From Streptomyces sp. AJS327 (GTDB taxonomy: Bacteria; Actinomycetota; Actinomycetes; Streptomycetales; Streptomycetaceae), in the NCBI RefSeq assembly GCF_013450295.1, contig NZ_SKBR01000004.1, forward strand, positions 835,465 to 899,464: DNA of 64,000 bases, read 5' to 3'. Made by a program: the position numbers and the translations under genes. Shown here piece after piece: positions 32,809 to 42,366 of this stretch. The notes below the pieces were generated by a model, which saw nothing but the letters and a program-made list of their open reading frames with translations, was not told the DNA's origin and searched no databases. Each line of letters starts with the position of its first letter. Position 1 is the first letter of the stretch.

Positions 32809-33471
32809 GTGCTGCTCGCTCTCGACACCGCAACCCCAGCCGTCACCGTGGCCCTGTACGACACGGACGGTGACCGCGTCCTCGCCTCCTCCGACGAGAC
32901 GGACGCGCGCCGTCACGGCGAACTGCTGCTGCCCGCCGTCGACCGGGTGCTGCGCGCCGCCGAGGTGCCGCTGCCCGAGGTCACCAGCGTCGTCGTCGGG
33001 GTGGGGCCCGGCCCGTACACCGGCCTCCGGGTGGGGCTGGCCACCGCCGAGGCGTTCGGCGCCGCGCTCGGCGTCCCGGTGCGCGGCCTCTGCACGCTGG
33101 ACGGCCTCGCGTACGCCTCCGGGCTGGACACCCCCTTCGTCGTGGCCACCGACGCCCGCCGCAAGGAGGTGTACTGGGCGCGGTACGCCAACTCCCGTAC
33201 GCGACTGGGCGATCCGGCGGTCAACCGGCCCGGCGAGCTGCCGCCCGAGGTACGCGAACTCCCCGCGGTCGGCGCCGGGGCGGCGCTGTACCCGGCGGAC
33301 TTCCCCGGTCTGCGCGCGGACCTCCCGGCCGGTCAGTCCGCCGCCGCGCTGGCCCGGCTGGCCGCCGAGCGGCTGGCCGGGGGAGCCGACTTCCCACCGC
33401 CGCGGCCGCTCTACCTCCGGCGACCCGACGCGAAGGTTCCGGCCAACTACAAGGTGGTCACCCCCCAGTGA
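32809..33471 (+). CDS. tsaB: tRNA t6A modification protein TsaB
   Basis: TsaB is the inactive paralogue that pairs with TsaD in the threonylcarbamoyl-transfer complex. The 220-residue product begins MLLALDTATPAVTVALYD, with HGELLLPAVDRVL and the signature GVGPGPYTGLRVGLATAEAF. It lacks the metal-binding His pair of TsaD, as expected. GTG 32809 has TAGGCT ending six bases upstream, a leaderless arrangement. The stop overlaps the rimI GTG by four bases. Confidence 0.96.
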   Translation: MLLALDTATPAVTVALYDTDGDRVLASSDETDARRHGELLLPAVDRVLRAAEVPLPEVTSVVVGVGPGPYTGLRVGLATAEAFGAALGVPVRGLCTLDGLAYASGLDTPFVVATDARRKEVYWARYANSRTRLGDPAVNRPGELPPEVRELPAVGAGAALYPADFPGLRADLPAGQSAAALARLAAERLAGGADFPPPRPLYLRRPDAKVPANYKVVTPQ

Positions 33472-34067
33472 CCGGAACACCGGCAGCGGGCCCGGAGGGT
33501 GAGGCGCGGGTCGAGCTGCGCGAGATGCGCTGGTGGCACATCGCCCGCGTCACCGAGCTGGAGCGGCGGCTGTTCGAGGAGGACGCCTGGTCCGCCGGGA
33601 TGCTCTGGTCGGAGCTGGCGCACGCGCGCGGTCCCGGGGCCACCCGCCGCTACCTCCTCGCCGTCGACCGGGACACCGGCGAGATCGTGGGCTACGCGGG
33701 CCTCGCGGCCGTCAGCGGCAGCGCCGACGTACAGACCATCGGCGTCCTGCCGAGCCACCGCCGCGCGGGCCTCGGCGCCCGGCTGCTCTCCGCGCTGCTC
33801 TCCGCCGCCACCGCCTTCGGCTGCCACGAGGTGCTGCTGGAGGTGCGGGTCGACAACCCCGGGGCCCAGCGGCTGTACGAGCGCTTCGGCTTCGCGCCGG
33901 TCGGCGTGCGGCGCGGCTACTACCAGCCCGCCGGGGTCGACGCCCTCGTGATGCGCCGGACCGCGGAGTCCGCGGGGTTTCCGGCACCCCCGACACCCCT
34001 GGCTCCCCGAGCCGACCAGGATCCCCACGTCTCCCGGGAACACAAGGAACACGAGAACCATGGCTGA
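33468..34067 (+). CDS. rimI: ribosomal protein S18-alanine N-acetyltransferase (RimI family)
   Basis: GNAT-fold acetyltransferase that acetylates the N-terminus of S18 in model bacteria; here placed between tsaB and tsaD as in many genomes. The 199-residue product has the acetyl-CoA loop DVQTIGVLPSHRRAGLGARL, LEVRVDNPGAQRLYERFGFA and the RRGYYQPAGVDALVM end. Residues after about 165 form a Pro-rich tail. GTG 33468 overlaps the tsaB stop by four bases; its end overlaps the tsaD start by eight. Confidence 0.95.
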   Translation: MTGTPAAGPEGEARVELREMRWWHIARVTELERRLFEEDAWSAGMLWSELAHARGPGATRRYLLAVDRDTGEIVGYAGLAAVSGSADVQTIGVLPSHRRAGLGARLLSALLSAATAFGCHEVLLEVRVDNPGAQRLYERFGFAPVGVRRGYYQPAGVDALVMRRTAESAGFPAPPTPLAPRADQDPHVSREHKEHENHG

Positions 34068-35238
34068 TGAACCGCTCGTCCTCGGTATCGAGACCTCCTG
34101 CGACGAGACCGGCGTGGGGGTGGTGCGCGGGCACACCCTGCTCGCCGACGCGGTGGCGTCCAGCGTGGACGAGCACGCCCGGTACGGCGGCGTCGTCCCG
34201 GAGATCGCCAGCCGCGCCCACCTGGAGGCGATGGTGCCCACCATCGAGCGCGCGCTGCGCGAGGCGGGCGTCGCCGCGCGCGACCTGGACGGCGTCGCCG
34301 TCACCGCGGGGCCCGGCCTCGCGGGCGCGCTGCTCGTCGGCGTCTCCGCGGCGAAGGCGTACGCCTACGCGCTGGGCAAGCCGGTCTACGGCGTCAACCA
34401 CCTCGCCTCGCACATCTGCGTCGACCAGCTGGAACACGGCGCGCTCCCCGAGCCGACGATGGCGCTGCTGGTCTCTGGCGGCCACTCCTCGCTGCTGCTC
34501 GCGCCGGACATCACCACGGACGTCCGCCCGCTCGGCTCGACCATCGACGACGCCGCGGGCGAGGCGTTCGACAAGGTCGCCCGGGTGCTGCACCTCGGCT
34601 TCCCCGGCGGACCGGTCATCGACCGGTACGCCCGCGAGGGGGACCCGGCCGCCATCGCCTTCCCGCGCGGGCTGACCGGCCCCCGCGACGCCCCGTACGA
34701 CTTCTCCTTCTCCGGCCTCAAGACGGCCGTGGCCCGCTGGATCGAGGCCCGGCGCGCGGCGGGTGAGGAGGTGCCGGTGGCCGATGTGGCGGCCTCCTTC
34801 CAGGAGGCGGTCGTCGACGTGCTGACCCGTAAGGCCGTCCGGGCCTGCCGGGAGGAGGGCGTGGACCACCTGATGATCGGCGGTGGGGTCGCGGCCAACT
34901 CCCGCCTGCGCGCGATGGCGGAGGAGCGCTGCGCCGCCGCGGGGATCACGCTGCGCGTCCCCCGGCCCAAGCTGTGCACGGACAACGGTGCGATGGTCGC
35001 GGCGCTCGGCGCCGAGATGGTGGCCAGGAACCGCGCGCCCTCCGGCTGGGACCTCCCCGCCGACTCCTCGCTGCCGGTGACGGAACCCCACCTCCCGGCC
35101 AGCGGAGACCCGCACGGACAGGACCCCGGACACGGCCACGAGCCCGGACACACGCACGGCCATGGCCACCGCCATGACCACGACCACAGCCACGACCACG
35201 TGCACGAACTGAGCGGGAAGAACCTCTACTCGTCATGA
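34060..35238 (+). CDS. tsaD: tRNA t6A threonylcarbamoyltransferase TsaD, with His-rich tail
   Basis: Catalytic subunit of the t6A complex; transfers threonylcarbamoyl from TC-AMP to tRNA A37. The 392-residue product starts MADEPLVLGIETSCDETGVG, with GPGLAGALLVGV, the metal-binding YGVNHLASHI and GGGVAANSRLR. After about residue 345 a tail contains 13-14 His residues alternating with Gly, Asp and Pro (HGHEPGHTHGHGHRHDHDHS), longer than a normal TsaD end. It overlaps rimI by eight bases and the next small gene by four, so the set tsaB-rimI-tsaD is one operon. Confidence 0.97.
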   Translation: MADEPLVLGIETSCDETGVGVVRGHTLLADAVASSVDEHARYGGVVPEIASRAHLEAMVPTIERALREAGVAARDLDGVAVTAGPGLAGALLVGVSAAKAYAYALGKPVYGVNHLASHICVDQLEHGALPEPTMALLVSGGHSSLLLAPDITTDVRPLGSTIDDAAGEAFDKVARVLHLGFPGGPVIDRYAREGDPAAIAFPRGLTGPRDAPYDFSFSGLKTAVARWIEARRAAGEEVPVADVAASFQEAVVDVLTRKAVRACREEGVDHLMIGGGVAANSRLRAMAEERCAAAGITLRVPRPKLCTDNGAMVAALGAEMVARNRAPSGWDLPADSSLPVTEPHLPASGDPHGQDPGHGHEPGHTHGHGHRHDHDHSHDHVHELSGKNLYSS

Positions 35239-35483
35239 CCGTAGCCCTGATGTGGGAGTCCAAGGCCGCGCCCGGGCGCGGCGCCGAACTGCTCGACTGG
35301 GCCCGCGAACAGCGGCTCACCCCGCCGCCCGCGCGCCGGGAGACCTTCGCGGCCGAGGGCGGACGGGTGCTGGTGATCAGCTGGTGGGAGGCGGACCTCT
35401 CCGCCGAACTACCCGAACTCCCAGACCCCCCGGGGCCGTTGGTGGCCCGACCGGTCCACCGCTGGCGCTTCGAGCAGGTCTGA
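35235..35483 (+). CDS. small unknown protein downstream of tsaD
   Basis: An 82-residue product from ATG 35235, overlapping the tsaD stop by four bases (ATGA), so it is probably co-translated. It begins MTVALMWESKAAPGRGAELL and has VLVISWWEADLSAELPELPD and a terminal RPVHRWRFEQV; the first 55 residues could form a compact ferredoxin-like (antibiotic-monooxygenase-like) fold, but I cannot prove this. No signal or membrane segment. It is convergent with the N-acetyltransferase gene. Confidence 0.8.
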   Translation: MTVALMWESKAAPGRGAELLDWAREQRLTPPPARRETFAAEGGRVLVISWWEADLSAELPELPDPPGPLVARPVHRWRFEQV

Positions 35484-35525
35484 CCGTCCCGCACCGGCCT
35501 CCCGTGCGGACCTCCCGGGGCGGGC

Positions 35526-36404
35526 TCAGGAGGTGGGCGGGGGACCGAAGGGCAGCGGCTCGTCCGGCAGCGTCAGCGTGAACTCCTCGGTCAGCATGCG
35601 CCGTAGCTCCGTGGCGTCCGTGGCGGAGATGTCCTGGACCGTCAGACCGACGTCCTCGCGCGCCCGATGGACCGCGTCACCGGTCAACAGCCGGTAGCCG
35701 TCCGGCAGTACACGCATGACCCGTGGAGTGTGGTGGAACGGCGAGCGCGGATGCGTCGCGGCGTACCAGTTGATGACGTTGAAGTCCGGTGCCTCGTACG
35801 GCTCCAGGGTGAACAGGTACTGGTCCGCCCAGCCGTCTCCCTCCTCGTACGCCTGGAGCGTCCAGCGCTCCAACGGCTGCTTCCCGGACGGCTCCTGACA
35901 CACCAACCGCCGCCACCTGCCGCCCACCTGACGGTGTTCCGTGTCCGGGACGAGCGGCACCGGCTCCAGCAGCGCCCCCGGTGCGCCGAAGCCCGCGTCG
36001 GCCAGGTAGGGGGTGCCCGTGTCCGGCGACCGCACCAGCAGGCACATGTGGGTACGCGGGCGGACCGCCCCGCGCGCGCCGACCTGGACGCGCGCGGCCA
36101 GCGTCGTCACCTCGAAGCCCAGTGCCGAGAACACCGCCGCTAACAGGGAGTTGTGCTCGTAGCAGTACCCGCCCCGCCCGCCGTGGACGAGCTTGGACTG
36201 GAGGTCCGCCACGTCCAGCGAGGGCGCCGCGCCCCCGAGCGGTTCGAGGTTCTCGAAGGGGATCGCGAGGAGATGTGCGTACTGCACCGCGCTCAGGGTC
36301 TCCACGCTGGCCTCGTGCGGACCGGTCCAACCGATCCGGGCGGCGTAGGCGTCGAGGTCGATGGCGGACGGGGAATCCGAAGTGGTGCCGCTCTGCTCCG
36401 ACAT
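35526..36404 (-). CDS. nat: arylamine N-acetyltransferase
   Basis: Transfers acetyl from acetyl-CoA to arylamines and hydrazines through a Cys-His-Asp triad. The 292-residue product has the triad in place: Cys81 in GGRGGYCYEHN, His119 in RTHMCLLV and Asp136 in YLADAGFGAPG. The opening LDAYAARIGWTGP and AIPFENLEP are typical too. The ATG at 36404 has 253 bases upstream before the methyltransferase gene, with nothing recognisable beyond possible promoter. The natural substrate is not visible from context. Confidence 0.95.
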   Translation of the reverse strand: MSEQSGTTSDSPSAIDLDAYAARIGWTGPHEASVETLSAVQYAHLLAIPFENLEPLGGAAPSLDVADLQSKLVHGGRGGYCYEHNSLLAAVFSALGFEVTTLAARVQVGARGAVRPRTHMCLLVRSPDTGTPYLADAGFGAPGALLEPVPLVPDTEHRQVGGRWRRLVCQEPSGKQPLERWTLQAYEEGDGWADQYLFTLEPYEAPDFNVINWYAATHPRSPFHHTPRVMRVLPDGYRLLTGDAVHRAREDVGLTVQDISATDATELRRMLTEEFTLTLPDEPLPFGPPPTS

Positions 36405-36657
36405 GACTGTGAGCCTAGGACAGCCGGGTCCCCGCGTCGCGCCCTCCGGGTGCCGAGTCTTCCCGGTACGCCGTGACCGTCCCCGGCCCCGCGCCCGACC
36501 CCAACGAGCCCATCCGACGGGGGCGTTCGGTACCGCACGGCCAACGGACGTGCCACACGCGAACCTTCACCCGACCGGGAGACCTCCCCGGACCGGTACT
36601 GCCGTCTCGCGCTACCCAACTTCCGGCATACGGACGACCGTTGCCCATGTTCCCCGC

Positions 36658-38040
36658 TCAGGAGGGGAGTTCGGATTCCGTGGCGTCCCGCAGCGGATGG
36701 CCGAGCAGCATCGCCGGTGCCCCCGCGACCCGGGTCAGGAAGACCGTGCAGGACGCGCGCCCGGACAGCCTGAGCTTGCGGCGCAGCTCCTCCGGCTCCA
36801 CCGCCGAACCCCGCTTCTTCACCTCCACCACCCCCACCCCACGTTCACGCAGCAGCGCCCGCAACCGCTTGACGTTGAAGGGGAGTTGGTCGGTGATCCG
36901 GTACGCGGGGGCGAACGGGGTCGGACGCGGGAGGTCCGAGGTGACGTAGGCGATGGTCGGGTCGACCAATCGGCCCCCGGTGTCGGCCGCGACCTCCGCC
37001 ACCAGGTGCGCGCGGATCACCGCGCCGTCCGGCTCGTAGAGATAGTCCCCCACCGGACCCGCCTCCGGATCGGGGCGACCCGTTCCCAGCAGCGTGACGT
37101 TGGCCCCGGGCCCGGTCCTCCCCGGCCGTCCGCGCGGGGAGCACAGCGTGGCACGGGTCCGCCCGGGGCTGCCCCCGCCGAACCAGAGCACCGCCTCCTT
37201 GACGTCCCCGGCGTCCGAGACCCACTCGGCCTCCGCCTCCCCGGGCACGGCCTCGTGTGGAATTCCGGGCGCCACCTTCACCGCCCCGTACGCCGCCGTC
37301 CGCGCCGCCGCCATCGCCCAGCTGAGCGGGGGTTCGTACGCCTCGGGGTCGAAGATCCGTCCGCCGCGGCCACCTCCGCCCCGTGCCCCGCGCCGCGCCG
37401 GGTCGACGAACAGCCCGGTGGCCGGATCCGCGAGCGCCCCCGCCCACCCCCCGCCGTCCGTGCCGTCGCCGCCGCCCCCGCCGGTGGTGCTGTCCGTACC
37501 CGCGGTGCTGTCCGTACCGTCCGCGCGGGCCGGTCCGGCGACCTCGGCCAGCACCTCGGCCACGTCCGCCTGGCGCACCTCGATCAGCTCGCCGAGCCCC
37601 AGCGCCTCGGCGTTGGCCCGGGCCACGGCGCAGGTCAGCGGGGATCTGTCGACGGCGAGCACCGCGATGCCCGCCCGGGCCAGGGCCACCGCGTCCCCGC
37701 CGATCCCGCAGCAGAGGTCCACCACCCGGCGCACCCCGAACTCCTCCGCGAAGCGCCCCGCGCGGTGGGTGGCCACGCTCGCCCTGGTCGCCTGCTCCAG
37801 CCCGTCCGGGGTGAAGTACATCCGGGCGGCGTCCTCGGCGCCGAACTTGGCGACCGCGCGCTGCCGCAGGCGGGCCTGCGTGAGCGCGGCCGACACCAGC
37901 GGCGCCGGATGGTCCCGGCGCAGCCGGGTCGCGACGGACAGCTCGTCCGCCGGGGCGAGGTCGCGGAGCGAGGTGAGCAGCGCTCCGCCCTCCTCGGTCA
38001 GCAGGGCGGCGAAGGCGTCGAGGTCGTCGAGGTCGGTCAC
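36658..38040 (-). CDS. class I SAM-dependent methyltransferase, THUMP-like type
   Basis: From GTG 38040 the product is 460 residues. The AdoMet-binding core is VVDLCCGIGGDAVALARAG with VLAVDRSPLTCAVARANAEA, and GLFVDPARRGARGGGG resembles the DPP(Y/R) motif IV region. A Gly/Ser/Thr-rich insertion (about 205-225, TDSTTGGGGGDGTDGGG) interrupts the domain. The C-terminal half (RITDQLPFNVKRLRALLRER onwards) is THUMP-like. An RNA substrate is likely but unproven. CACAAT ends six bases before the GTG, fitting a leaderless mRNA; the frame is open 36 codons upstream. Confidence 0.88.
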   Translation of the reverse strand: MTDLDDLDAFAALLTEEGGALLTSLRDLAPADELSVATRLRRDHPAPLVSAALTQARLRQRAVAKFGAEDAARMYFTPDGLEQATRASVATHRAGRFAEEFGVRRVVDLCCGIGGDAVALARAGIAVLAVDRSPLTCAVARANAEALGLGELIEVRQADVAEVLAEVAGPARADGTDSTAGTDSTTGGGGGDGTDGGGWAGALADPATGLFVDPARRGARGGGGRGGRIFDPEAYEPPLSWAMAAARTAAYGAVKVAPGIPHEAVPGEAEAEWVSDAGDVKEAVLWFGGGSPGRTRATLCSPRGRPGRTGPGANVTLLGTGRPDPEAGPVGDYLYEPDGAVIRAHLVAEVAADTGGRLVDPTIAYVTSDLPRPTPFAPAYRITDQLPFNVKRLRALLRERGVGVVEVKKRGSAVEPEELRRKLRLSGRASCTVFLTRVAGAPAMLLGHPLRDATESELPS

Positions 38041-38239
38041 GGTCTCATTGTGCGGGGGCGCGTGGGAGCGCGGACGGGCGGGCGGGGCGCCGTGCTCCGT
38101 GCGCTGACCCGGCGACGGCGCCGGCGACGGCGCCGTGGGGCCGCCCAACGGCGCCCGGACGCGGCCCCGTTCAGGCCCCGGGGCGGGGAGAGACGGAGGC
38201 GGGGGAGGCGGGGAAAGCGGGAAGCGGCGAAGCTGCCTC

Positions 38240-38271
38240 GGGGTGCCGGGGTGCCGGGGTGCCGGGGTGCC
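38240..38271 (+). repeat. tandem repeat, four copies of an 8-base unit
   Basis: GGGGTGCC is repeated four times exactly. It lies in the divergent gap between the methyltransferase and groES (38041-38520), about 70 bases upstream of the first CIRCE element. The bases 38053-38239 hold GC-rich sequence with no gene or motif I recognise. Confidence 0.9.
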
Positions 38272-38343
38272 AGCGGGCCGGTGCGGTCACGCGGGCCGGG
38301 GCGGGGCCGGATCGGCGGACAGCGGGGGCCGGAACCGGCGCGG

Positions 38344-38370
38344 CTGGCACTCGGCTTGACCGAGTGCTAA
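38344..38370. promoter_or_regulatory. CIRCE operator 1 (HrcA site)
   Basis: CTGGCACTC-N9-GAGTGCTAA: the right arm is a perfect match to the CIRCE consensus (TTAGCACTC-N9-GAGTGCTAA) and the left arm has two changes. The groES promoter -35 (TTGACC) lies inside its nine-base spacer, so HrcA bound here would block RNA polymerase. Confidence 0.92.
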
Positions 38371-38384
38371 TGCCCGCATAGTCT
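38356..38384 (+). promoter_or_regulatory. groES-groEL1 promoter
   Basis: TTGACC (38356-38361), spacer of 17 bases, TAGTCT (38379-38384). This is a strong vegetative promoter embedded between the two CIRCE elements; transcription would begin near 38391 and leave a leader of about 130 bases that contains CIRCE 2. Confidence 0.85.
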
Positions 38385-38389
38385 CGGCG

Positions 38390-38416
38390 CTGGCACTCTC
38401 CCTCAGGGAGTGCCAA
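38390..38416. promoter_or_regulatory. CIRCE operator 2 (HrcA site)
   Basis: CTGGCACTC-N9-GAGTGCCAA, a nearly perfect palindrome with the same nine-base spacer as CIRCE 1, 19 bases downstream of it. It overlaps the probable transcription start. Two CIRCE elements in tandem are known at groES operons of Streptomyces. Confidence 0.88.
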
Positions 38417-38520
38417 GAGTACGCGACGGGCAGATCCGGCACCCGCGACGACGGATCTTCCAGGTCGCCACCCCAGACATAAGACCCCGTGATGAGATCT
38501 CCGAAGGGGGAGGTCGGATC

Positions 38521-38826
38521 GTGACGACCGCCAGCAAGGTTGCCATCAAGCCGCTTGAGGACCGCATCGTGGTCCAGCCGCTCGACGCCGAAGAGACCAC
38601 GGCCTCCGGCCTGGTCATTCCGGACACCGCCAAGGAGAAGCCCCAGGAGGGCACCGTCCTGGCCGTGGGCCCGGGCCGATTCGAGGACGGCAACCGCCTG
38701 CCGCTCGACGTCAACGTCGGCGACATCGTGCTGTACAGCAAGTACGGCGGTACCGAGGTGAAGTACAGCGGCGAGGAGTACCTCGTCCTCTCGGCCCGCG
38801 ACGTTCTCGCGATCGTCGAGAAGTAA
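38521..38826 (+). CDS. groES: co-chaperonin GroES
   Basis: GroES caps the GroEL cage for ATP-driven protein folding. From GTG 38521 the product is 101 residues: VTTASKVAIKPLEDRIVVQP, the mobile-loop region EETTASGLVIPDTAKEKPQE, and VLYSKYGGTEVKY with ENYL-like end EEYLVLSARDVLAIVEK. GGGGGAGG precedes the GTG. The frame is open further upstream across the promoter, which excludes an earlier start. It is followed by groEL1 after 113 bases. Confidence 0.97.
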   Translation: MTTASKVAIKPLEDRIVVQPLDAEETTASGLVIPDTAKEKPQEGTVLAVGPGRFEDGNRLPLDVNVGDIVLYSKYGGTEVKYSGEEYLVLSARDVLAIVEK

Positions 38827-38939
38827 GTCATCGAAGATTGCTCCTGATCCGCGCCCTGGTCCCCGCAGTCGTGTACGCCGCCGCGTACGCGCTGGCCGGG
38901 GCCGGGGCGCGGCTCGTTTGAGAGGACCGAACAGCTCCC

Positions 38940-40565
<1,626 letters not shown>

Positions 40566-40611
40566 GCGAGGTCCGACAGCACGCGGCTCCGCCCGTGTGA
40601 CGGAACGGCCC

Positions 40612-40651
40612 GGGGCCCGCTTCCCACCCACGCGGTGTGGAAGCGGGCCCC
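40612..40651 (+). terminator. strong terminator after groEL1
   Basis: GGGGCCCGCTTCC (40612-40624) pairs perfectly with GGAAGCGGGCCCC (40639-40651) around a 14-base loop. It lies between groEL1 and the convergent SDR gene, so it can serve groEL1 and possibly both. Confidence 0.8.
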
Positions 40652-40691
40652 GACGCGTCGCGCGACCGCGCGTCTCCCGGGCGGGGGCGCC

Positions 40692-41465
40692 TCAGCGCGG
40701 GGTGTACCGGCGGCCGGTCCTCGTGGACGCCCGGCCGAGCGCCCCCCGGGGCACGAGCTTGCTCGCGCCGAGCACCGCCTTGTACCGCGGGTCGGGGACG
40801 CACAGCGTCCTGCCCCGGGCCAGGTCGGCCAAGGCCGTGTCGACCACCCGGTCCGCCCTCAGCCACATCCAGCCGGGCACCCTGCCCGCGTCCATCCCGG
40901 CCCGGGCGTGGAACTCGGTGCGGACGAACCCGGGGCAGAGCGCCATCAGCCGCATCCCGCTGTCCGCCAGGTCGTTCGCCGCGCCCTGCGTGAACTGCGT
41001 GACCCACGCCTTGGAGGCGCCGTACGTGCCGCGGGGGAAGAAGGCGGCGACCGAGGACACGTTGATCACGCCGCCCCGGCCCCGGTCCCGCATTCCCTCC
41101 ACCGCGGCCGTGGTCAGCCGGAGCACCGCCTCGCAGTGCACCTTCAGCATCGTCAGCTCGTCCGCCATCGGTACGTCCAGATAGCGGCCCTTGTTGCCGA
41201 ACCCGGCGTTGTTGACGAGCAGGTCGACGGGGTGTTCGCGGTCCCGCAGCCGGTCCTCGACGGCCGCGATCCCCTTCTCGGTGGCGAGGTCGGCGGTGAG
41301 GACGCTCGCCTCGACACCATGCCGGTCGTGCAGGTCGGTCGCGTGTTCGCGAAGCCGCGCCGTGTCCCGCGCGACCAGCACCACATCGTGGCCGTCCCGA
41401 GCCAGCCGCCGGGCGAAGGCGGCACCCAGCCCGGCGGTCGCCCCGGTAATCAGTGCAGTCGTCAT
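40692..41465 (-). CDS. short-chain dehydrogenase/reductase
   Basis: Classical SDR of 257 residues. Visible motifs: nucleotide-binding LITGATAGLGAAFARRL (the TGXXXGXG motif), DLLVNNAGFGNKG (NNAG), catalytic Ser in INVSSVAAFFP and Tyr-X3-Lys in GTYGASKAWV. Arg at the end of the second strand (VLVARDTARLREHA) suggests NADPH preference. Substrate not deducible. ATG 41465 lies inside the palindrome at 41464-41479, so expression may be autoregulated or repressor-controlled. It is separated from whiD, in the same direction, by 210 bases. Confidence 0.93.
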   Translation of the reverse strand: MTTALITGATAGLGAAFARRLARDGHDVVLVARDTARLREHATDLHDRHGVEASVLTADLATEKGIAAVEDRLRDREHPVDLLVNNAGFGNKGRYLDVPMADELTMLKVHCEAVLRLTTAAVEGMRDRGRGGVINVSSVAAFFPRGTYGASKAWVTQFTQGAANDLADSGMRLMALCPGFVRTEFHARAGMDAGRVPGWMWLRADRVVDTALADLARGRTLCVPDPRYKAVLGASKLVPRGALGRASTRTGRRYTPR

Positions 41466-41479
41466 ACCGCGAACGGTAT
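41464..41479. promoter_or_regulatory. palindrome over the SDR start codon
   Basis: ATACCG-CGAA-CGGTAT as read on the plus strand: a perfect six-base-arm inverted repeat that includes the AT of the start codon (on the minus strand GATACCG...CGGTATG). The same bases could supply a -10 box (GATACC, nine bases before the ATG). It fits an operator for a repressor, or a small hairpin over the start. Confidence 0.5.
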
Positions 41480-41675
41480 CGGCCGTGCCGCGTCCCCCAG
41501 TTGGGCCCGCACGGACGTACGCCCGTGCGACGTGCCACCCACCGCCCCGGCCAGCCGGAGCATCCGCCGGACGGACGCGGCGCCGACGAGCCGTGCGGCC
41601 TCCGCCCCCGGCAGCTCCGGCCCCGGCCGCCCGGCGGTCCGCCGAAGCCCGGCTCCCGTTCCGCGGAGCCCCGGG

Positions 41676-42146
41676 CTAGGTGACCGGGGCGTGGTGGGTG
41701 GGGCCGGTGTCGGAGTCCGGCCACGTCTCCGGTTCGCCGGAGCCGGGCGTTCCCGGCGCCGGACGCGCGGGACGGGCGGCCTCGGCCGGGAGCGGCCTGG
41801 CCGGCGGGTCCGGGCGGGCGTCCGGACCGGTGGCGGGCGGCGCGGTGGCGGGTCCGGGGCTCATCCGGGTGCGGGCGCGCCCCATCAGCTCCTCCCGCTC
41901 GTCCTCGGTCAGCCCGCCCCAGACCCCGTACGGCTCACGGACGGCGAGGGCGTGCGCCGCGCACTCGGAGCGCACCGGACAGCGCATACAGACCTCCTTC
42001 GCCGACGTCTCCCGCGCGCTGCGGGCGGCGCCCCGCTCGCCCTCCGGATGGAAGAAGAGGGAACTGTCGACGCCCCGGCAGGCGGCGAGGAGCTGCCAGT
42101 CCCACAGATCGGCGTTCGGGCCCGGGAGGCGGGAGAAGTCTGCCAT
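41676..42146 (-). CDS. whiD: WhiB-family [4Fe-4S] protein WhiD, with extended tail
   Basis: WhiD is a WhiB-like iron-sulphur protein needed for late sporulation septation and spore maturation in Streptomyces coelicolor. The product is 156 residues. Residues 1-95 are the WhiD core: four cluster Cys at 23, 53, 56 and 62 (QLLAACRGVDSSLF, EVCMRCPVRSECAAHAL), then GVWGGLTEDEREELMGRAR, the glycine-turn and sigma-factor-facing region. Residues from about 95 form a Pro/Ala/Gly-rich tail of some 60 residues, longer than the S. coelicolor protein (about 112 residues). GAGGGG precedes ATG 42146. It is divergent from bldM. Confidence 0.95.
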   Translation of the reverse strand: MADFSRLPGPNADLWDWQLLAACRGVDSSLFFHPEGERGAARSARETSAKEVCMRCPVRSECAAHALAVREPYGVWGGLTEDEREELMGRARTRMSPGPATAPPATGPDARPDPPARPLPAEAARPARPAPGTPGSGEPETWPDSDTGPTHHAPVT

Positions 42147-42366
42147 TGCCTATCCCCTCGGTGTGCTGAGCGCTGCGAAGAAAGAGGTACGTAAATATGA
42201 CTCTTTCGAATCTCGCTACCGATGACACCAAAACCGAGGAAATGCCTCAAATCGGGCAGTAAACAACCGCCCACGGGCGGAGCGGGTCACGCCAAATGCC
42301 CGAGGACGGCGGAACTGATCCGTGTACGCGCACTCACGTAGAGTGTTGGACTCAGCCGCTGGAAGC

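Noticed and set aside
42190..42240. Sigma-WhiG promoter for bldM or whiD
   Set aside because: TAAA occurs at 42195, but the GCCGATAA partner at the required spacing is missing on both strands.
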